The notes under the pieces: generated by a model | Told to the model about the DNA's origin: nothing | Database searches by the model: none | Seen by the model: the letters and a program-made list of their open reading frames with translations, nothing else | Shown: positions 1 to 8,379 of the stretch, piece by piece | Numbering within the stretch: position 1 is the first letter of the stretch | Layout of the letters: every line of letters starts with the position of its first letter | Position numbers and translations under genes: made by a program | Source: UMGS172 sp045546915 | GTDB taxonomy: Bacteria; Bacillota; Clostridia; Oscillospirales; Acutalibacteraceae | Assembly: GCA_045546915.1 (NCBI GenBank) | Contig: JAZQDU010000027.1 | Coordinates: 124,001 to 188,000, forward strand | Direction of reading: 5' to 3' | Length of the DNA: 64,000 nucleotides

Positions 1-1032
1 GCAGCCGTTTCGGAATACACCGCCGGCGTTACCAACGCTGCAGGTGAACAAATTTCCAGCCTCGGTCTTTTCATCAAGGCTATCCCCTACAACTTCTATT
101 CGCTTTTAACACTCGTTTTCGTTGTTGCTCTTGCACTTATGAAGTTTGACTTTGGTCCTATGAAAAAGCACGAACTCAATGCTCAAAACGGCGATCTATT
201 TACCTTTGGCGGTGAAGTTTCTAACGAAGAAGAGGCACAAATTGAAGTTAATACCAAAGGCAAAGTTATCGACCTTGTTTTCCCCATCATTGTTCTTATT
301 GTTGCATCAGTTTGGGCACTTATCTACATTGGCGGTTTCTTTGACGGCGAAAGTTTCGTCGATTCATTCGGTAACACCGATGCTACAGTAGGTCTTCCTT
401 TAGGCGGCATTATAGCCCTTGTTATTACTGTTGTATATCTTCTTTGCCGCGGCCTTGTATCATTCAAAGATGCTATGGCTTGCATACCCAAAGGCTTTAT
501 TGCAATGGTTCCCGCAATTCTTATTCTCACAATGGCAACCAGCCTTAAAAACATAACCGGCCTTTTAGGTTCTGACACCTTTGTTGAAACCGCATTGGCA
601 GGTGCCGGCACTCTTTACAATTTCTTACCCGCAATTATCTTCCTTGTTGCTTGCGGTATTGCATTTGCAACCGGAACTTCTTGGGGTACATTTGGTATTC
701 TTATCCCAATAGTACTTGGCGTATTCGAACCCGGTAGCGAACTTATGGTTATTGGTATGTCGGCTTGTCTTGCCGGTGCTGTTTGCGGTGACCACTGCTC
801 ACCCATTTCGGACACAACAATTATGTCTTCAGCAGGCGCACAATGTGAGCACGTTAATCACGTTTCGACCCAGTTGCCCTACGCTATTACCGTTGCAGCC
901 GTTTCGTTTGTTTGCTACCTCATAACAGGTTTCGTTCAGAACTGGCTTATTGCACTTCCCATTGCAATTGTTTTGATGCTCGGTACATTGTTAGTTATCA
1001 AAATGGCAACCGCTAAAAAAGCAACCGCATAA
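1..1032 (+). CDS. nhaC: Na+/H+ antiporter, NhaC family (5' end outside window)
   Basis: The reading frame is open from base 1, so this is the C-terminal 343 residues of a gene that begins upstream. It is a polytopic membrane protein with at least seven hydrophobic segments. Two motifs typical of the NhaC family are visible: GTSWGTFGI and, further on, GDHCSPISDTTIMSS, whose acidic and polar residues line the ion path in this family. It would exchange Na+ (possibly with another substrate such as lactate or malate in related MleN proteins) for H+ across the cytoplasmic membrane. A hydrophilic loop around the first in-window methionine (position 139) links two membrane bundles; that methionine is not a start. 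The gene ends at a strong terminator and does not read into the convergent neighbour. Family is secure; the exact substrate is not. Confidence 0.88.
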   Translation, partial: AAVSEYTAGVTNAAGEQISSLGLFIKAIPYNFYSLLTLVFVVALALMKFDFGPMKKHELNAQNGDLFTFGGEVSNEEEAQIEVNTKGKVIDLVFPIIVLIVASVWALIYIGGFFDGESFVDSFGNTDATVGLPLGGIIALVITVVYLLCRGLVSFKDAMACIPKGFIAMVPAILILTMATSLKNITGLLGSDTFVETALAGAGTLYNFLPAIIFLVACGIAFATGTSWGTFGILIPIVLGVFEPGSELMVIGMSACLAGAVCGDHCSPISDTTIMSSAGAQCEHVNHVSTQLPYAITVAAVSFVCYLITGFVQNWLIALPIAIVLMLGTLLVIKMATAKKATA

Positions 1033-1050
1033 AATTAAAACTTAATAGTA

Positions 1051-1087
1051 AGCGACCCGCTGTTTTTAACAGCAGGTCGCTTTTTTA
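1051..1087 (+). terminator. Rho-independent terminator after nhaC
   Basis: An 11-bp stem (GCGACCCGCTG with CAGCAGGTCGC, one mismatch) is followed directly by a run of six T. It lies 19 bases after the antiporter stop and just before the end of the convergent ATPase gene. Confidence 0.9.
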
Positions 1088-2146
1088 TACATTAAATATT
1101 TCATTAATTACAGGCTCACAAAAAGCTTTTAGTTTTTCAAAATCCATAGCCTTTATATAATGTTTTTCCGTTTCGTCATGAACTTGCTTTGCCTGTTTTA
1201 GTGTCGCGGTGGCAAGATTCAGTGCTTCTTGTAACACCGTTTGGTCTTGCGGTATTGTGGGATAATCCAAAAACTTATAAAACTGCTCGGCAAATACTTT
1301 GTCGGCAATATCATCGCACTTATTTAGGCAATAATCACGCACAATAAACAACGAACAGTCGGGCACTTCAATAGCATCAAATAAAGTGTTTGGCAATATG
1401 GGGTTTTTGTAAACTATCACGTCGTAACCCCTTTTTAATGCCGACGTTTTAACCATTTTAAGTATCTTATCGGCGGCAACTCCGTATTGGTCACAGACAA
1501 CAACCTTTATTTTGAGCCTTAATGTCGCATTTTCGGTAAAATATTTTACCCCTTTGGGCGTTACACCTCCCAAAAATCTGACCTTTTCGCTCGATTGACA
1601 AACCTTAAACGGAAGATACTTTTCAACAAGCGTTTTGGCAAAGTTTTCGGCATCAGTCGAATTGAAACTACCGCTAACCCTATTTAAAACGGCCTGACAA
1701 ATACCGCCTGCGGCACAAATATAGTTTCTTGCGATGTTATGAAGCAGTTTGTTTTGCTTAAACGATATTTTAAGGCTTTCCGGTTCCGAAAACTTTTTCT
1801 CATCCCAAAACTCACCAAATGCAAGTATTTTATCGGCAACACCGGGAAGTACAGGGTCTATAATGTGGGGTGCCGTGCCGTCTAACACCACCTTTTTTAT
1901 TTCAGGAAAAATCACCGCATCTAAAGAATCGGGGTCACCCGTACAATATACAACCTCTGCTAAAAGCCCTTGTTCTTCCCCCACCTTTAAAACCTCTCGC
2001 ATAAAAGACGACTTTCCCGTACCGGGTCCGCCTTTTATAATGTAAGCCTTCCAACCATCAAACGGTAAATAACAATTTGAAAATTCATTATAAAAACCTT
2101 GAGCCGAATTTGCAGCCAAAAAATATTTTGCAGATATAGTGTTCAT
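1085..2146 (-). CDS. P-loop ATP-binding protein of unknown role
   Basis: A 353-residue soluble protein with a clear Walker A motif, GGPGTGKSS, near residue 40. The layout resembles a poorly characterised Firmicute family usually annotated as ATPase or nucleotide kinase, in which a second, more diverged P-loop region follows in the C-terminal half. No nuclease, helicase or membrane segment is seen. The start is the ATG at 2146, preceded at about six bases by GGAGGGG; an in-frame TTG at 2161 lies inside the ribosome site and is unlikely. The gene stands alone between an antiporter and an accessory lipoprotein, so context gives no function. I recognise the fold class, not the function. Confidence 0.75.
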   Translation of the reverse strand: MNTISAKYFLAANSAQGFYNEFSNCYLPFDGWKAYIIKGGPGTGKSSFMREVLKVGEEQGLLAEVVYCTGDPDSLDAVIFPEIKKVVLDGTAPHIIDPVLPGVADKILAFGEFWDEKKFSEPESLKISFKQNKLLHNIARNYICAAGGICQAVLNRVSGSFNSTDAENFAKTLVEKYLPFKVCQSSEKVRFLGGVTPKGVKYFTENATLRLKIKVVVCDQYGVAADKILKMVKTSALKRGYDVIVYKNPILPNTLFDAIEVPDCSLFIVRDYCLNKCDDIADKVFAEQFYKFLDYPTIPQDQTVLQEALNLATATLKQAKQVHDETEKHYIKAMDFEKLKAFCEPVINEIFNV

Positions 2147-2203
2147 CTTCTTCCCCTCCAAAAAATGTTTGCACTATATATTATTCCGCAAAATGTTCAA
2201 ATA

Positions 2204-2241
2204 CAACCAAAAACACCCCCGAAGAGAAATCCTCTTGGGGG
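2204..2241 (-). terminator. Terminator for the minus-strand lipoprotein gene
   Basis: On the minus strand CCCCC-AAGAG pairs with CTCTT-GGGGG (one bulged G, AAT-type loop), followed by a T-rich stretch at 2205-2213. It lies 26 bases past the lipoprotein stop codon. Confidence 0.75.
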
Positions 2242-2267
2242 CGGGCACTATAGAGTAGGTTTTAACA

Positions 2268-2876
2268 TTAATAATAACTGGCCGACATTGTCAGAATAGC
2301 AAAAGTCTGCAAGTTTTCACACAAAGTCATTCCTGCTTGTTTGAAATTGTTTTGCTCATCGAATTCCATCCAAACCCTTACCGCCTCTTTTTCATATGCG
2401 GTATAATACGGGATCTCTGGATTAATCATTGTATCACCTGATATAATAACATAATACAGAAAAGTAACATTGATTTTATTGGTGTTTATATCAGCCTGTT
2501 TAATATAACCCTTTTCAACTGCTTCTTCACCTGACATATGTTCTATCTTATAATTATCAATCGCTAAATTCACAAGCTTTCCTAAAGAAATCGAAAACAT
2601 GCCCGATCTATATTTAAGTTCAGACAACGTTTTATCCAAAATTTCTGTAGGCACAACAGGTTTCTCTAATTTTGCTATTTTTTCCACATATGTGATGCCA
2701 CATTTACTACATGTGAATCTGTTAATACCTTCTTCTTCATACGTCGGTTGCTTAGTGAAGGAGCACGCATATTGATGATCACAGGATGTATCAGATGATT
2801 TAGACGGCTCGGAGCATCCAACAAACACCAACACTACAATAATACTACTCAAAAATAACGAAATAAATTTTCTCAT
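2268..2876 (-). CDS. Lipoprotein with a zinc-ribbon-like module
   Basis: A 202-residue protein with a lipoprotein signal peptide: basic MRKF start, hydrophobic core, lipobox FVGC with Cys near residue 21. After the lipid anchor comes a short cysteine module with CDHQY, then FTCSKCG about 25 residues on, then YVEKI; this C/H plus CxxC pattern is a recurrent small module in exported Clostridia proteins. The remaining 140 residues have no domain I recognise. The start is fixed by GAGGTG eight bases upstream of the ATG. It is transcribed away from the RHH gene at 2993. Role unknown; it probably sits on the outer face of the membrane. Confidence 0.65.
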   Translation of the reverse strand: MRKFISLFLSSIIVVLVFVGCSEPSKSSDTSCDHQYACSFTKQPTYEEEGINRFTCSKCGITYVEKIAKLEKPVVPTEILDKTLSELKYRSGMFSISLGKLVNLAIDNYKIEHMSGEEAVEKGYIKQADINTNKINVTFLYYVIISGDTMINPEIPYYTAYEKEAVRVWMEFDEQNNFKQAGMTLCENLQTFAILTMSASYY

Positions 2877-2992
2877 TTACATTCACCTCATAGATATTTA
2901 TGTCGAATTTCTAGGTAGTATTTTATACTACTTTATCATATTTGTCAATATTTTTTAGTATTATATCTTATAATATTTTTGAGGTGAAAATT

Positions 2993-3142
2993 ATGAAACC
3001 CTTAAAAGAAAAAATAAGTATCACTGTCGATAGTGACCTTTTGCTAAAAATTAAAGAAAAAGCCGAATACGATGACCGTTCCCTTTCTCAATATATTAAT
3101 CTTATTCTAAAACAACATATAAAAGAATTAGAAAAAAAATAA
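2993..3142 (+). CDS. Small ribbon-helix-helix protein (CopG/Arc type)
   Basis: A 49-residue protein. Residues 6-13 (KISITVDS) form the expected beta strand, followed by two helices (LLLKIKEKAEYDD, then SLSQYINLILKQHI), which is the ribbon-helix-helix plan used by dimeric DNA-binding regulators and antitoxins. The ATG at 2993 has GAGGTG six bases upstream; a longer TTG-initiated reading from 2942 has no ribosome site. No toxin gene follows: a terminator comes directly after. It could autoregulate the shared upstream region with the divergent lipoprotein gene. Related in fold, not in sequence detail, to the RHH protein at 27697. Confidence 0.75.
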   Translation: MKPLKEKISITVDSDLLLKIKEKAEYDDRSLSQYINLILKQHIKELEKK

Positions 3143-3170
3143 AGACCGTGATTTCACGGCCTTTATTTTG
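3143..3170 (+). terminator. Terminator after the RHH gene
   Basis: CCGTGA pairs with TCACGG across a TT loop, followed by CCTTTATTTTG. Starts at the stop codon of the RHH gene. Confidence 0.6.
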
Positions 3171-3178
3171 TTGTATAA

Positions 3179-3213
3179 CAAAAAGCCTTCGGGTTTCCCC
3201 GAAGGCTTTTATA
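3179..3213. terminator. Bidirectional terminator between convergent genes
   Basis: AAAAGCCTTCGGG pairs with CCCGAAGGCTTTT around a TTT loop; T runs occur on both strands, so it can end transcripts from the RHH gene and from the XRE gene. Confidence 0.85.
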
Positions 3214-3214
3214 T

Positions 3215-3433
3215 TTAAATTCTTGTATATGGCTTTTCTTCGTCGGTCAACCCAACAATGTAATCTATGCTTGTATTATGAAGTTCAGCGAGTTTTATCA
3301 AAACTTCAACAGGTATATTCAAGTTGCCTAATTCATAATCAGAATATGTGGTTTGATGAATCTGCAAATAATCTGCCATTTGCTTTTGCGTAATATCTTT
3401 ATCTTCCCTTAAATCACGAACTCGTCTATACAT
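3215..3433 (-). CDS. XRE-family helix-turn-helix regulator
   Basis: A 72-residue protein that is essentially one Cro/C1-type HTH domain: LREDKDITQKQMADYL (helices 1-2), HQTTYSDYELG (recognition helix and following turn), then IDYIVGLTD, the usual end of helix 5. No effector domain is attached. An AGGGTG ribosome site lies inside the last codons of the lipoprotein gene upstream on the same strand, with five bases between the stop and this start, so the two are co-transcribed. It probably regulates its own operon. Confidence 0.85.
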   Translation of the reverse strand: MYRRVRDLREDKDITQKQMADYLQIHQTTYSDYELGNLNIPVEVLIKLAELHNTSIDYIVGLTDEEKPYTRI

Positions 3434-3438
3434 TTAAT

Positions 3439-4371
3439 TCACCCTACATTAACATAAACAAGGGCATTATGGTTACACTCATCATTTGATGAATTAATAT
3501 CTGCTTCGTTATATGTTAAACCCATATATAACACCCCGTTTTTGTCAATAAAAAGTAACGGAGAACTTAAAGTACTTTTAGAGTCTTTTGATATAAGTTG
3601 AGTCTTAACAGCATTATACGCTGAGTCAATTTGTTTTTGATTAAGGTTGCTAATTACCTCATCAAACAAACCGTACATTCTTGCATCAAAACAACTTATA
3701 CTACCGTCATACTCCAACCGTACGACAATAAACTCATAAAAATCGCAACCGAATAATTCGGGTCTTGAAAATATAACTGATATTCTACGAGAGCTATCAT
3801 CGAATTCATAACTACTCTTGGAATATACCTCTTGCCATTCATTTGGCAGCCTTCTGTTTAGTTCTTCAATAGCAAAAGACTTGTATTCGTTCTCAGAATA
3901 AATCGGTATTGTTTCTTGGGTGTCTCGATATAAAGAATAAAAACACAATTCACCGGTGTCGTTCCTGTACTTTACATTAATTGTCTCACCGTTATTTTCT
4001 CCTGAATATTCATCAAAACCACGATTAAATTTGGTAAATGATATGTCTTCTGGGTCACAAACTTGCGTACTTGCATATGTAAGGGCAATTTCATTATCAT
4101 TAACGCAAACCTTTCTTGTTTTTTCCACGTCAGTTAGAATTACTGTTTTATACCCTAGATTAAATTTTAATTCACCGGCATCTTTAAATGTTTGCGTATT
4201 TTTAGGCATTTGATTGTCCCATGATTTTTGAACATAAAAATTATATTTTACTTCTTTTGTTGTGTTAATTTGAGAAGAAGATGTGTTTTCATCACTTACG
4301 TTCCCACAACCGGAAAACAGTAAAATGGTTGTTAATAAAAGCGATAATAATATTATTATTTTATTTTTCAC
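3439..4371 (-). CDS. Predicted lipoprotein, unknown function
   Basis: About 310 residues with a lipoprotein signal peptide ending in the lipobox LLFSGC, followed by a Ser/Thr/Asn-rich linker and a globular extracellular region rich in aromatic residues. I recognise no enzymatic motif. The first in-frame GTG (4383) overlaps the ribosome site AAAGGGGTG, so the next GTG at 4371, giving MKNKIIILLS, is the better start. It is co-transcribed with the small XRE regulator just downstream. This pair, with the neighbouring lipoprotein and RHH gene, looks like an accessory patch. Confidence 0.6.
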   Translation of the reverse strand: MKNKIIILLSLLLTTILLFSGCGNVSDENTSSSQINTTKEVKYNFYVQKSWDNQMPKNTQTFKDAGELKFNLGYKTVILTDVEKTRKVCVNDNEIALTYASTQVCDPEDISFTKFNRGFDEYSGENNGETINVKYRNDTGELCFYSLYRDTQETIPIYSENEYKSFAIEELNRRLPNEWQEVYSKSSYEFDDSSRRISVIFSRPELFGCDFYEFIVVRLEYDGSISCFDARMYGLFDEVISNLNQKQIDSAYNAVKTQLISKDSKSTLSSPLLFIDKNGVLYMGLTYNEADINSSNDECNHNALVYVNVG

Positions 4372-4383
4372 GTTATATTGCAC

Positions 4384-4714
4384 CCCTTTCGCTAAAACTG
4401 TAAATATTGTTCCGTATCTCGAATATGCGTTTCGGGAAAAGTACCATATCTTAAAGTACTATTATCCAATAAAACAATTCCTGTGTCATCTTTGGCTTTT
4501 TGTATGGCATTGACTAAAATCTTAACAACAAACCAAGACCGCTTATCAAGGCAGCCTATTTATAATACGTTTGTTGTAGAACCCTGAAAAAGCAAAAAGG
4601 CGAGTGCAAAATGAATTATATCTATCCATTACGCCACCGCCTTTACCTATTAATTTTCTATGATTCTATTATACACTACGACAAGTTATATATCAACCGC
4701 TATATATAGTAAAT
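4384..4714. other. Gene-free interval with an imperfect hairpin
   Basis: About 330 bases between the lipoprotein start and the hydA terminator, AT-rich, without a convincing reading frame. The only structure seen is at 4596-4644: AAAGGCG and CGCCTTT arms around a loop whose flanks pair partly (TGAA/TCCA region). It could be a remnant repeat or a weak terminator. The promoter of the minus-strand lipoprotein gene should lie near 4400-4450, but I see no clean consensus. Confidence 0.4.
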
Positions 4715-4755
4715 AACCCCTTCCAAACACTAATATGTTTGGAAGGGGTTTAATT
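4715..4755 (-). terminator. Terminator of the hydrogenase operon
   Basis: A perfect 15-bp inverted repeat (AACCCCTTCCAAACA with TGTTTGGAAGGGGTT) around a five-base loop, T-rich on the minus side. It lies 10 bases past the hydA stop. Confidence 0.9.
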
Positions 4756-4764
4756 TAGATATTA

Positions 4765-6522
4765 TTATTTAATAACATCTTTAGAACGGTCTACATACGA
4801 AGTATGGAGAATCTTGTGAGCCTTGTGGCTGCCGGGTTTCTCAAAATACTCGTCGTAGAGAGCCTTGATAACAGGGCTTTCGTGAGACTTTCTCTTTGTA
4901 TTTGCTGCATCGTAATCATAGAGAGCCTTTGCACGAAGAGCCTTAATATCAACAGTCTGACGAACAGAAGTGGGCTGAATGGGCTGACCACCACCGTTTA
5001 CGCAACCGCCGGGGCAGCACATAACTTCGATGAAGTGGTAGTTCTTTTCGCCGTTTTCAACAGCAGTAAGAACCTTATGAACATCTTCAAGACCGCTAAC
5101 AACACAGATGTTTACATCCATGCCTGCGATATTGAGGGTAGCCTCTTTAACAGCCTCGGTACCACGAACTGCATGATAATCAACATTAGCGATTTCCTTG
5201 CCTTCGAGAACTTCAGCAACGGTACGGATAGCAGCTTCCATAACACCGCCGGTAGCACCGAAGATAACACCTGCACCGGTAGCCTCACCGAGAGGAGAAT
5301 CAAACTGTTCATCGGGAAGTTTAGTGAACTCGATACGTGCACGCTTAATCATGCGAGCAAGTTCACGAGTGGTGATGGTGATGTCGAGGTCAGGAAGACC
5401 TGCAGCAGCCTCATCGTCACGGATAATCTCAAACTTCTTAGCAGTACAGGGCATTACCGATACAGAAACAATGTTCTTGGGGTCAATGCCGTTCTTCTCT
5501 GCATAGTAGGTCTTAATAACAGCACCAAACATCTGCTGAGGAGATTTACAAGAAGAAAGATTAGGAATCATATTAGGATGATACATCTCGCAGAACTTAA
5601 CCCAACCGGGTGAGCAAGAAGTAATCATGGGGAGAACACCGCCGTTTTGGAGTCGGTCAATAAACTCGGTTCCTTCTTCCATAATGGTAAGGTCAGCAGC
5701 GACATCGGTATCAAATACCTTGTCGAAGCCTAAGCGACGAAGAGCAGCAACCATTTTGCCTTCAACGCCGGTGCCGATTTCCATACCAAACTCTTCACCG
5801 AGAGCAGCACGAACTGCAGGAGCAGTCTGAACAATAACAATCTTTTCGGGGTCGTTAAGTGCCTCGAATACCTTATCGGTATCGTCCTTTTCAGAGAGTG
5901 CACCGGTGGGGCAGTTAATGATACACTGACCGCAAGATACACAACCTACTTCGGCAAGACCAAGATTGAAACCGCAAGCAACGTTAGTGTCAATACCGCG
6001 GTCGTTAGCACCGATAACGCTAACGTGCTGAGCTTTACAAGCAGCAACACAACGACGGCAAAGTACGCACTTGTTGTTATCGCGGAGCATATGAGGAGCC
6101 GAAGCGTCGATATCATAAACGGGTTTGTCACCGTCAAATTTAGCCTCATCCTCTACGCCATAATCATGGCAGAGTTTCTGGAACTCACAGTTCTCTGAAC
6201 GAACGCAAGAGAGACACTTGCGGTCATGAGTAGAGAGAAGAAGTTCCAAAGTCATTTTTCTTGATTTTTGAACTGCCAACGAGTTAGTTCTAACCTCCAT
6301 ACCCTCGGTTACAGGGTATACGCAGGAAGCAACAATTCTAAATCCGCGGCCTTCGTTAACCTCAACAACGCAGATACGGCATGCGCCAATCTCGTTCATT
6401 TCTTTCATGAAGCAAAGGGTAGGAATTTCAATTCCAACCTGTCTTGCAGCTTCAAGAATGGTAGAACCGGCAGGAACAGAGACGTCCATACCGTTGATTT
6501 TTAAATTAATCATCTTTTCCAT
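4765..6522 (-). CDS. hydA: [FeFe] hydrogenase catalytic subunit HydA/HndD
   Basis: A 585-residue cytoplasmic catalytic subunit of a multimeric NAD(P)H/ferredoxin-type [FeFe] hydrogenase. Domains in order: plant-type [2Fe-2S] ferredoxin (CFMKEMNEIGACRIC, residues 37-51), a His-Cys3 [4Fe-4S] region (CLSCVRSENCEFQ, about 103-115), a two-cluster ferredoxin (CVLCRRCVAAC and CVSCGQCIINC, about 152-205), then the H-cluster domain. H-cluster motifs are TSCSPGW (about 300), MPCTAKKFE (about 358) and VMCCPGGCVNGGGQP (about 502). The first differs from the textbook TSCCPxW by Ser; I recall this variant in clostridial HydA/HndD proteins. The length matches short HndD-like subunits. A good AAGGAG site precedes the ATG. 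Last gene of a ten-gene operon; the maturases HydE, HydF and HydG are not in this window. Confidence 0.95.
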   Translation of the reverse strand: MEKMINLKINGMDVSVPAGSTILEAARQVGIEIPTLCFMKEMNEIGACRICVVEVNEGRGFRIVASCVYPVTEGMEVRTNSLAVQKSRKMTLELLLSTHDRKCLSCVRSENCEFQKLCHDYGVEDEAKFDGDKPVYDIDASAPHMLRDNNKCVLCRRCVAACKAQHVSVIGANDRGIDTNVACGFNLGLAEVGCVSCGQCIINCPTGALSEKDDTDKVFEALNDPEKIVIVQTAPAVRAALGEEFGMEIGTGVEGKMVAALRRLGFDKVFDTDVAADLTIMEEGTEFIDRLQNGGVLPMITSCSPGWVKFCEMYHPNMIPNLSSCKSPQQMFGAVIKTYYAEKNGIDPKNIVSVSVMPCTAKKFEIIRDDEAAAGLPDLDITITTRELARMIKRARIEFTKLPDEQFDSPLGEATGAGVIFGATGGVMEAAIRTVAEVLEGKEIANVDYHAVRGTEAVKEATLNIAGMDVNICVVSGLEDVHKVLTAVENGEKNYHFIEVMCCPGGCVNGGGQPIQPTSVRQTVDIKALRAKALYDYDAANTKRKSHESPVIKALYDEYFEKPGSHKAHKILHTSYVDRSKDVIK

Positions 6523-6540
6523 TGTATGTATCTCCTTTCC

Positions 6541-8364
6541 TTAACCTCTTGAAATAGCCTTAAACTTACATGTTCCGACACAAGCACCACATTTTACGCA
6601 CTTTTCAGTGTCAATTGTAAGAGCGGGAAGTTTCTTACCGGGTGCAATATAATCGGTCTTAGAAATTGCATCAGCAGGACAATTCTTAGCGCAAAGTCCA
6701 CATCCGATACACTTGTTTTTATCAATAGAGTAAACGAGAAGTTCCTTACATACGCCTGCAGGACACTTCTTATCTACGATATGGGCTACATACTCGTCAC
6801 GGAAGTAACGCAAGGTGGAAAGAACGGGGTTAGGAGCAGTCTGTCCAAGACCGCAAAGAGCGTTCTGCTTAATGTAGTAGCAGAGTTCTTCCATCTTATC
6901 AAGGTCTTCCATAGTTGCCTGACCCTTAGTAATCTTGTCAAGCATTTCAAGAAGTCTCTTAGTACCGATACGGCAAGGAGTACACTTACCGCAAGACTCG
7001 TCAACGGTAAACTCAAGGAAGAATTTAGCAATATCAACCATACAGCTGTCTTCGTCCATAACGATAAGACCGCCCGAACCCATCATAGAACCAATGGCAA
7101 GAAGGTTGTCATAGTCAATGGGGGTGTCGATAAGGTCTGCAGGAATACATCCGCCGGAAGGACCGCCGGTCTGAGCAGCCTTAAACTTCTTACCGCCGGG
7201 GATACCGCCACCGATTTCTTCAACAATCTGACGTAAAGTTGTACCCATAGGAACTTCAACAAGACCGGTATTTTTAATGTTACCGCCAAGAGCGAATACC
7301 TTAGTACCCTTAGATTTTTCGGTACCCATAGAAGCAAACCAATCAGCACCTTTAAGGATAATCTGAGGAATGTTTGCATAAGTCTCAACGTTATTAAGAA
7401 CGGTGGGTTTACCAAAAAGACCCTTAACTGCAGGGAACGGAGGACGGGGACGAGGCTCACCGCGTTTACCCTCAATAGAGGTCATAAGAGCAGTTTCCTC
7501 ACCGCAAACGAATGCACCTGCACCAAGACGGATATGAATATTAAAATCAAATCCGGTATCAAAAATGTTTTTACCGAGGAGACCGTATTCACGAGCCTGA
7601 GCAATAGCAATTTTCAAACGGTTAACAGCTATCGGGTACTCAGCACGAACGTAAACGTAACCTCTTCTTGCACCGATAGCATAACCTGCAATAGTCATAG
7701 CTTCGATAAGAGCATGGGGGTCACCTTCAAGGATAGAACGGTCCATAAACGCACCGGGGTCACCTTCGTCGGCGTTACATGCAACATATTTAATGTCAGC
7801 ATCGGGAACAAGGGTACGTGCGAGTTCCCACTTTTTACCTGTGGGGAAGCCTGCACCGCCGCGTCCGCGAAGACCCGAAGCCAAAACCTCGTTGATAACC
7901 TGTTCAGGAGTCATTTCGGTAAGTGCCTTACCAAGAGCCTGGTAACCATCCATAGCTATGTACTCATCAATATTTTCGGGGTTAATAACACCGCAGTTAC
8001 GAAGAGCAACACGCTTCTGAGAACGGTAGAAAGCAGTATCATTAAGTGATACGTTTTCAGGATGAACTTCTTCATCACCGGTATCGGTGTATACAAGACG
8101 TTCTACTATACGTCCTTTCAAAAGATGCTCAGAAACAATCTCCTTAACATCCTCAGCGGTAACTCTTGAATAGAAGGTTCCGTCAGGATAAACGATAACA
8201 ACGGGACCGAGTGCACAAAGACCGAAACATCCGGTCTGTACCACTTTTACTTCTTCAGAAAGACCTTTTTCAACAATCTGCTCTTCAAAAGCAGTCTGAA
8301 TGGCTTTACTTCCCGAAGAGGTACAACCGGTACCGCCACAAATAAGAACTTGAGCGCGAATCAT
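6541..8364 (-). CDS. hydB: Hydrogenase NADH-binding subunit HydB/HndC (NuoF-like)
   Basis: A 607-residue flavoprotein subunit that takes electrons between NAD(P)H, FMN and the iron-sulfur chain of the hydrogenase. Residues 1-120 form a thioredoxin-like [2Fe-2S] domain (CGGTGCTSSG and CFGLCALGP). The NuoF core follows: GRGGAGFPTGKKW (NADH/FMN site), ACNADEGDPGAF, VCGEETALMTSIEG, and the [4Fe-4S] motif ESCGKCTPCRIGT. The C-terminus adds two [4Fe-4S] ferredoxin motifs (CIGCGLCAKNCP, CVKCGACVGTC), as in bifurcating HydB. GGAGG lies seven bases before the ATG. It is 18 bases upstream of hydA and 15 downstream of the HndB-like gene, so the three are translated from one message. Confidence 0.95.
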   Translation of the reverse strand: MIRAQVLICGGTGCTSSGSKAIQTAFEEQIVEKGLSEEVKVVQTGCFGLCALGPVVIVYPDGTFYSRVTAEDVKEIVSEHLLKGRIVERLVYTDTGDEEVHPENVSLNDTAFYRSQKRVALRNCGVINPENIDEYIAMDGYQALGKALTEMTPEQVINEVLASGLRGRGGAGFPTGKKWELARTLVPDADIKYVACNADEGDPGAFMDRSILEGDPHALIEAMTIAGYAIGARRGYVYVRAEYPIAVNRLKIAIAQAREYGLLGKNIFDTGFDFNIHIRLGAGAFVCGEETALMTSIEGKRGEPRPRPPFPAVKGLFGKPTVLNNVETYANIPQIILKGADWFASMGTEKSKGTKVFALGGNIKNTGLVEVPMGTTLRQIVEEIGGGIPGGKKFKAAQTGGPSGGCIPADLIDTPIDYDNLLAIGSMMGSGGLIVMDEDSCMVDIAKFFLEFTVDESCGKCTPCRIGTKRLLEMLDKITKGQATMEDLDKMEELCYYIKQNALCGLGQTAPNPVLSTLRYFRDEYVAHIVDKKCPAGVCKELLVYSIDKNKCIGCGLCAKNCPADAISKTDYIAPGKKLPALTIDTEKCVKCGACVGTCKFKAISRG

Positions 8365-8379
8365 ATTTTATACCTCCTG

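Noticed and set aside
2147..2161. Longer N-terminus for the P-loop ATPase from a TTG
   Set aside because: The TTG and following codons are the GGAGGGG ribosome site of the ATG at 2146.
2993..3142. Toxin-antitoxin module with the RHH protein as antitoxin
   Set aside because: A terminator follows directly and no toxin-like gene is adjacent; the same holds for the RHH gene at 27697.
4804..5613. Long plus-strand open frame opposite hydA
   Set aside because: It is antisense to a clear hydrogenase gene, has no ribosome site and no recognisable protein features; a by-product of codon bias.
6781..8049. Plus-strand open frames opposite hydB
   Set aside because: They mirror the codon pattern of hydB and encode nothing recognisable.
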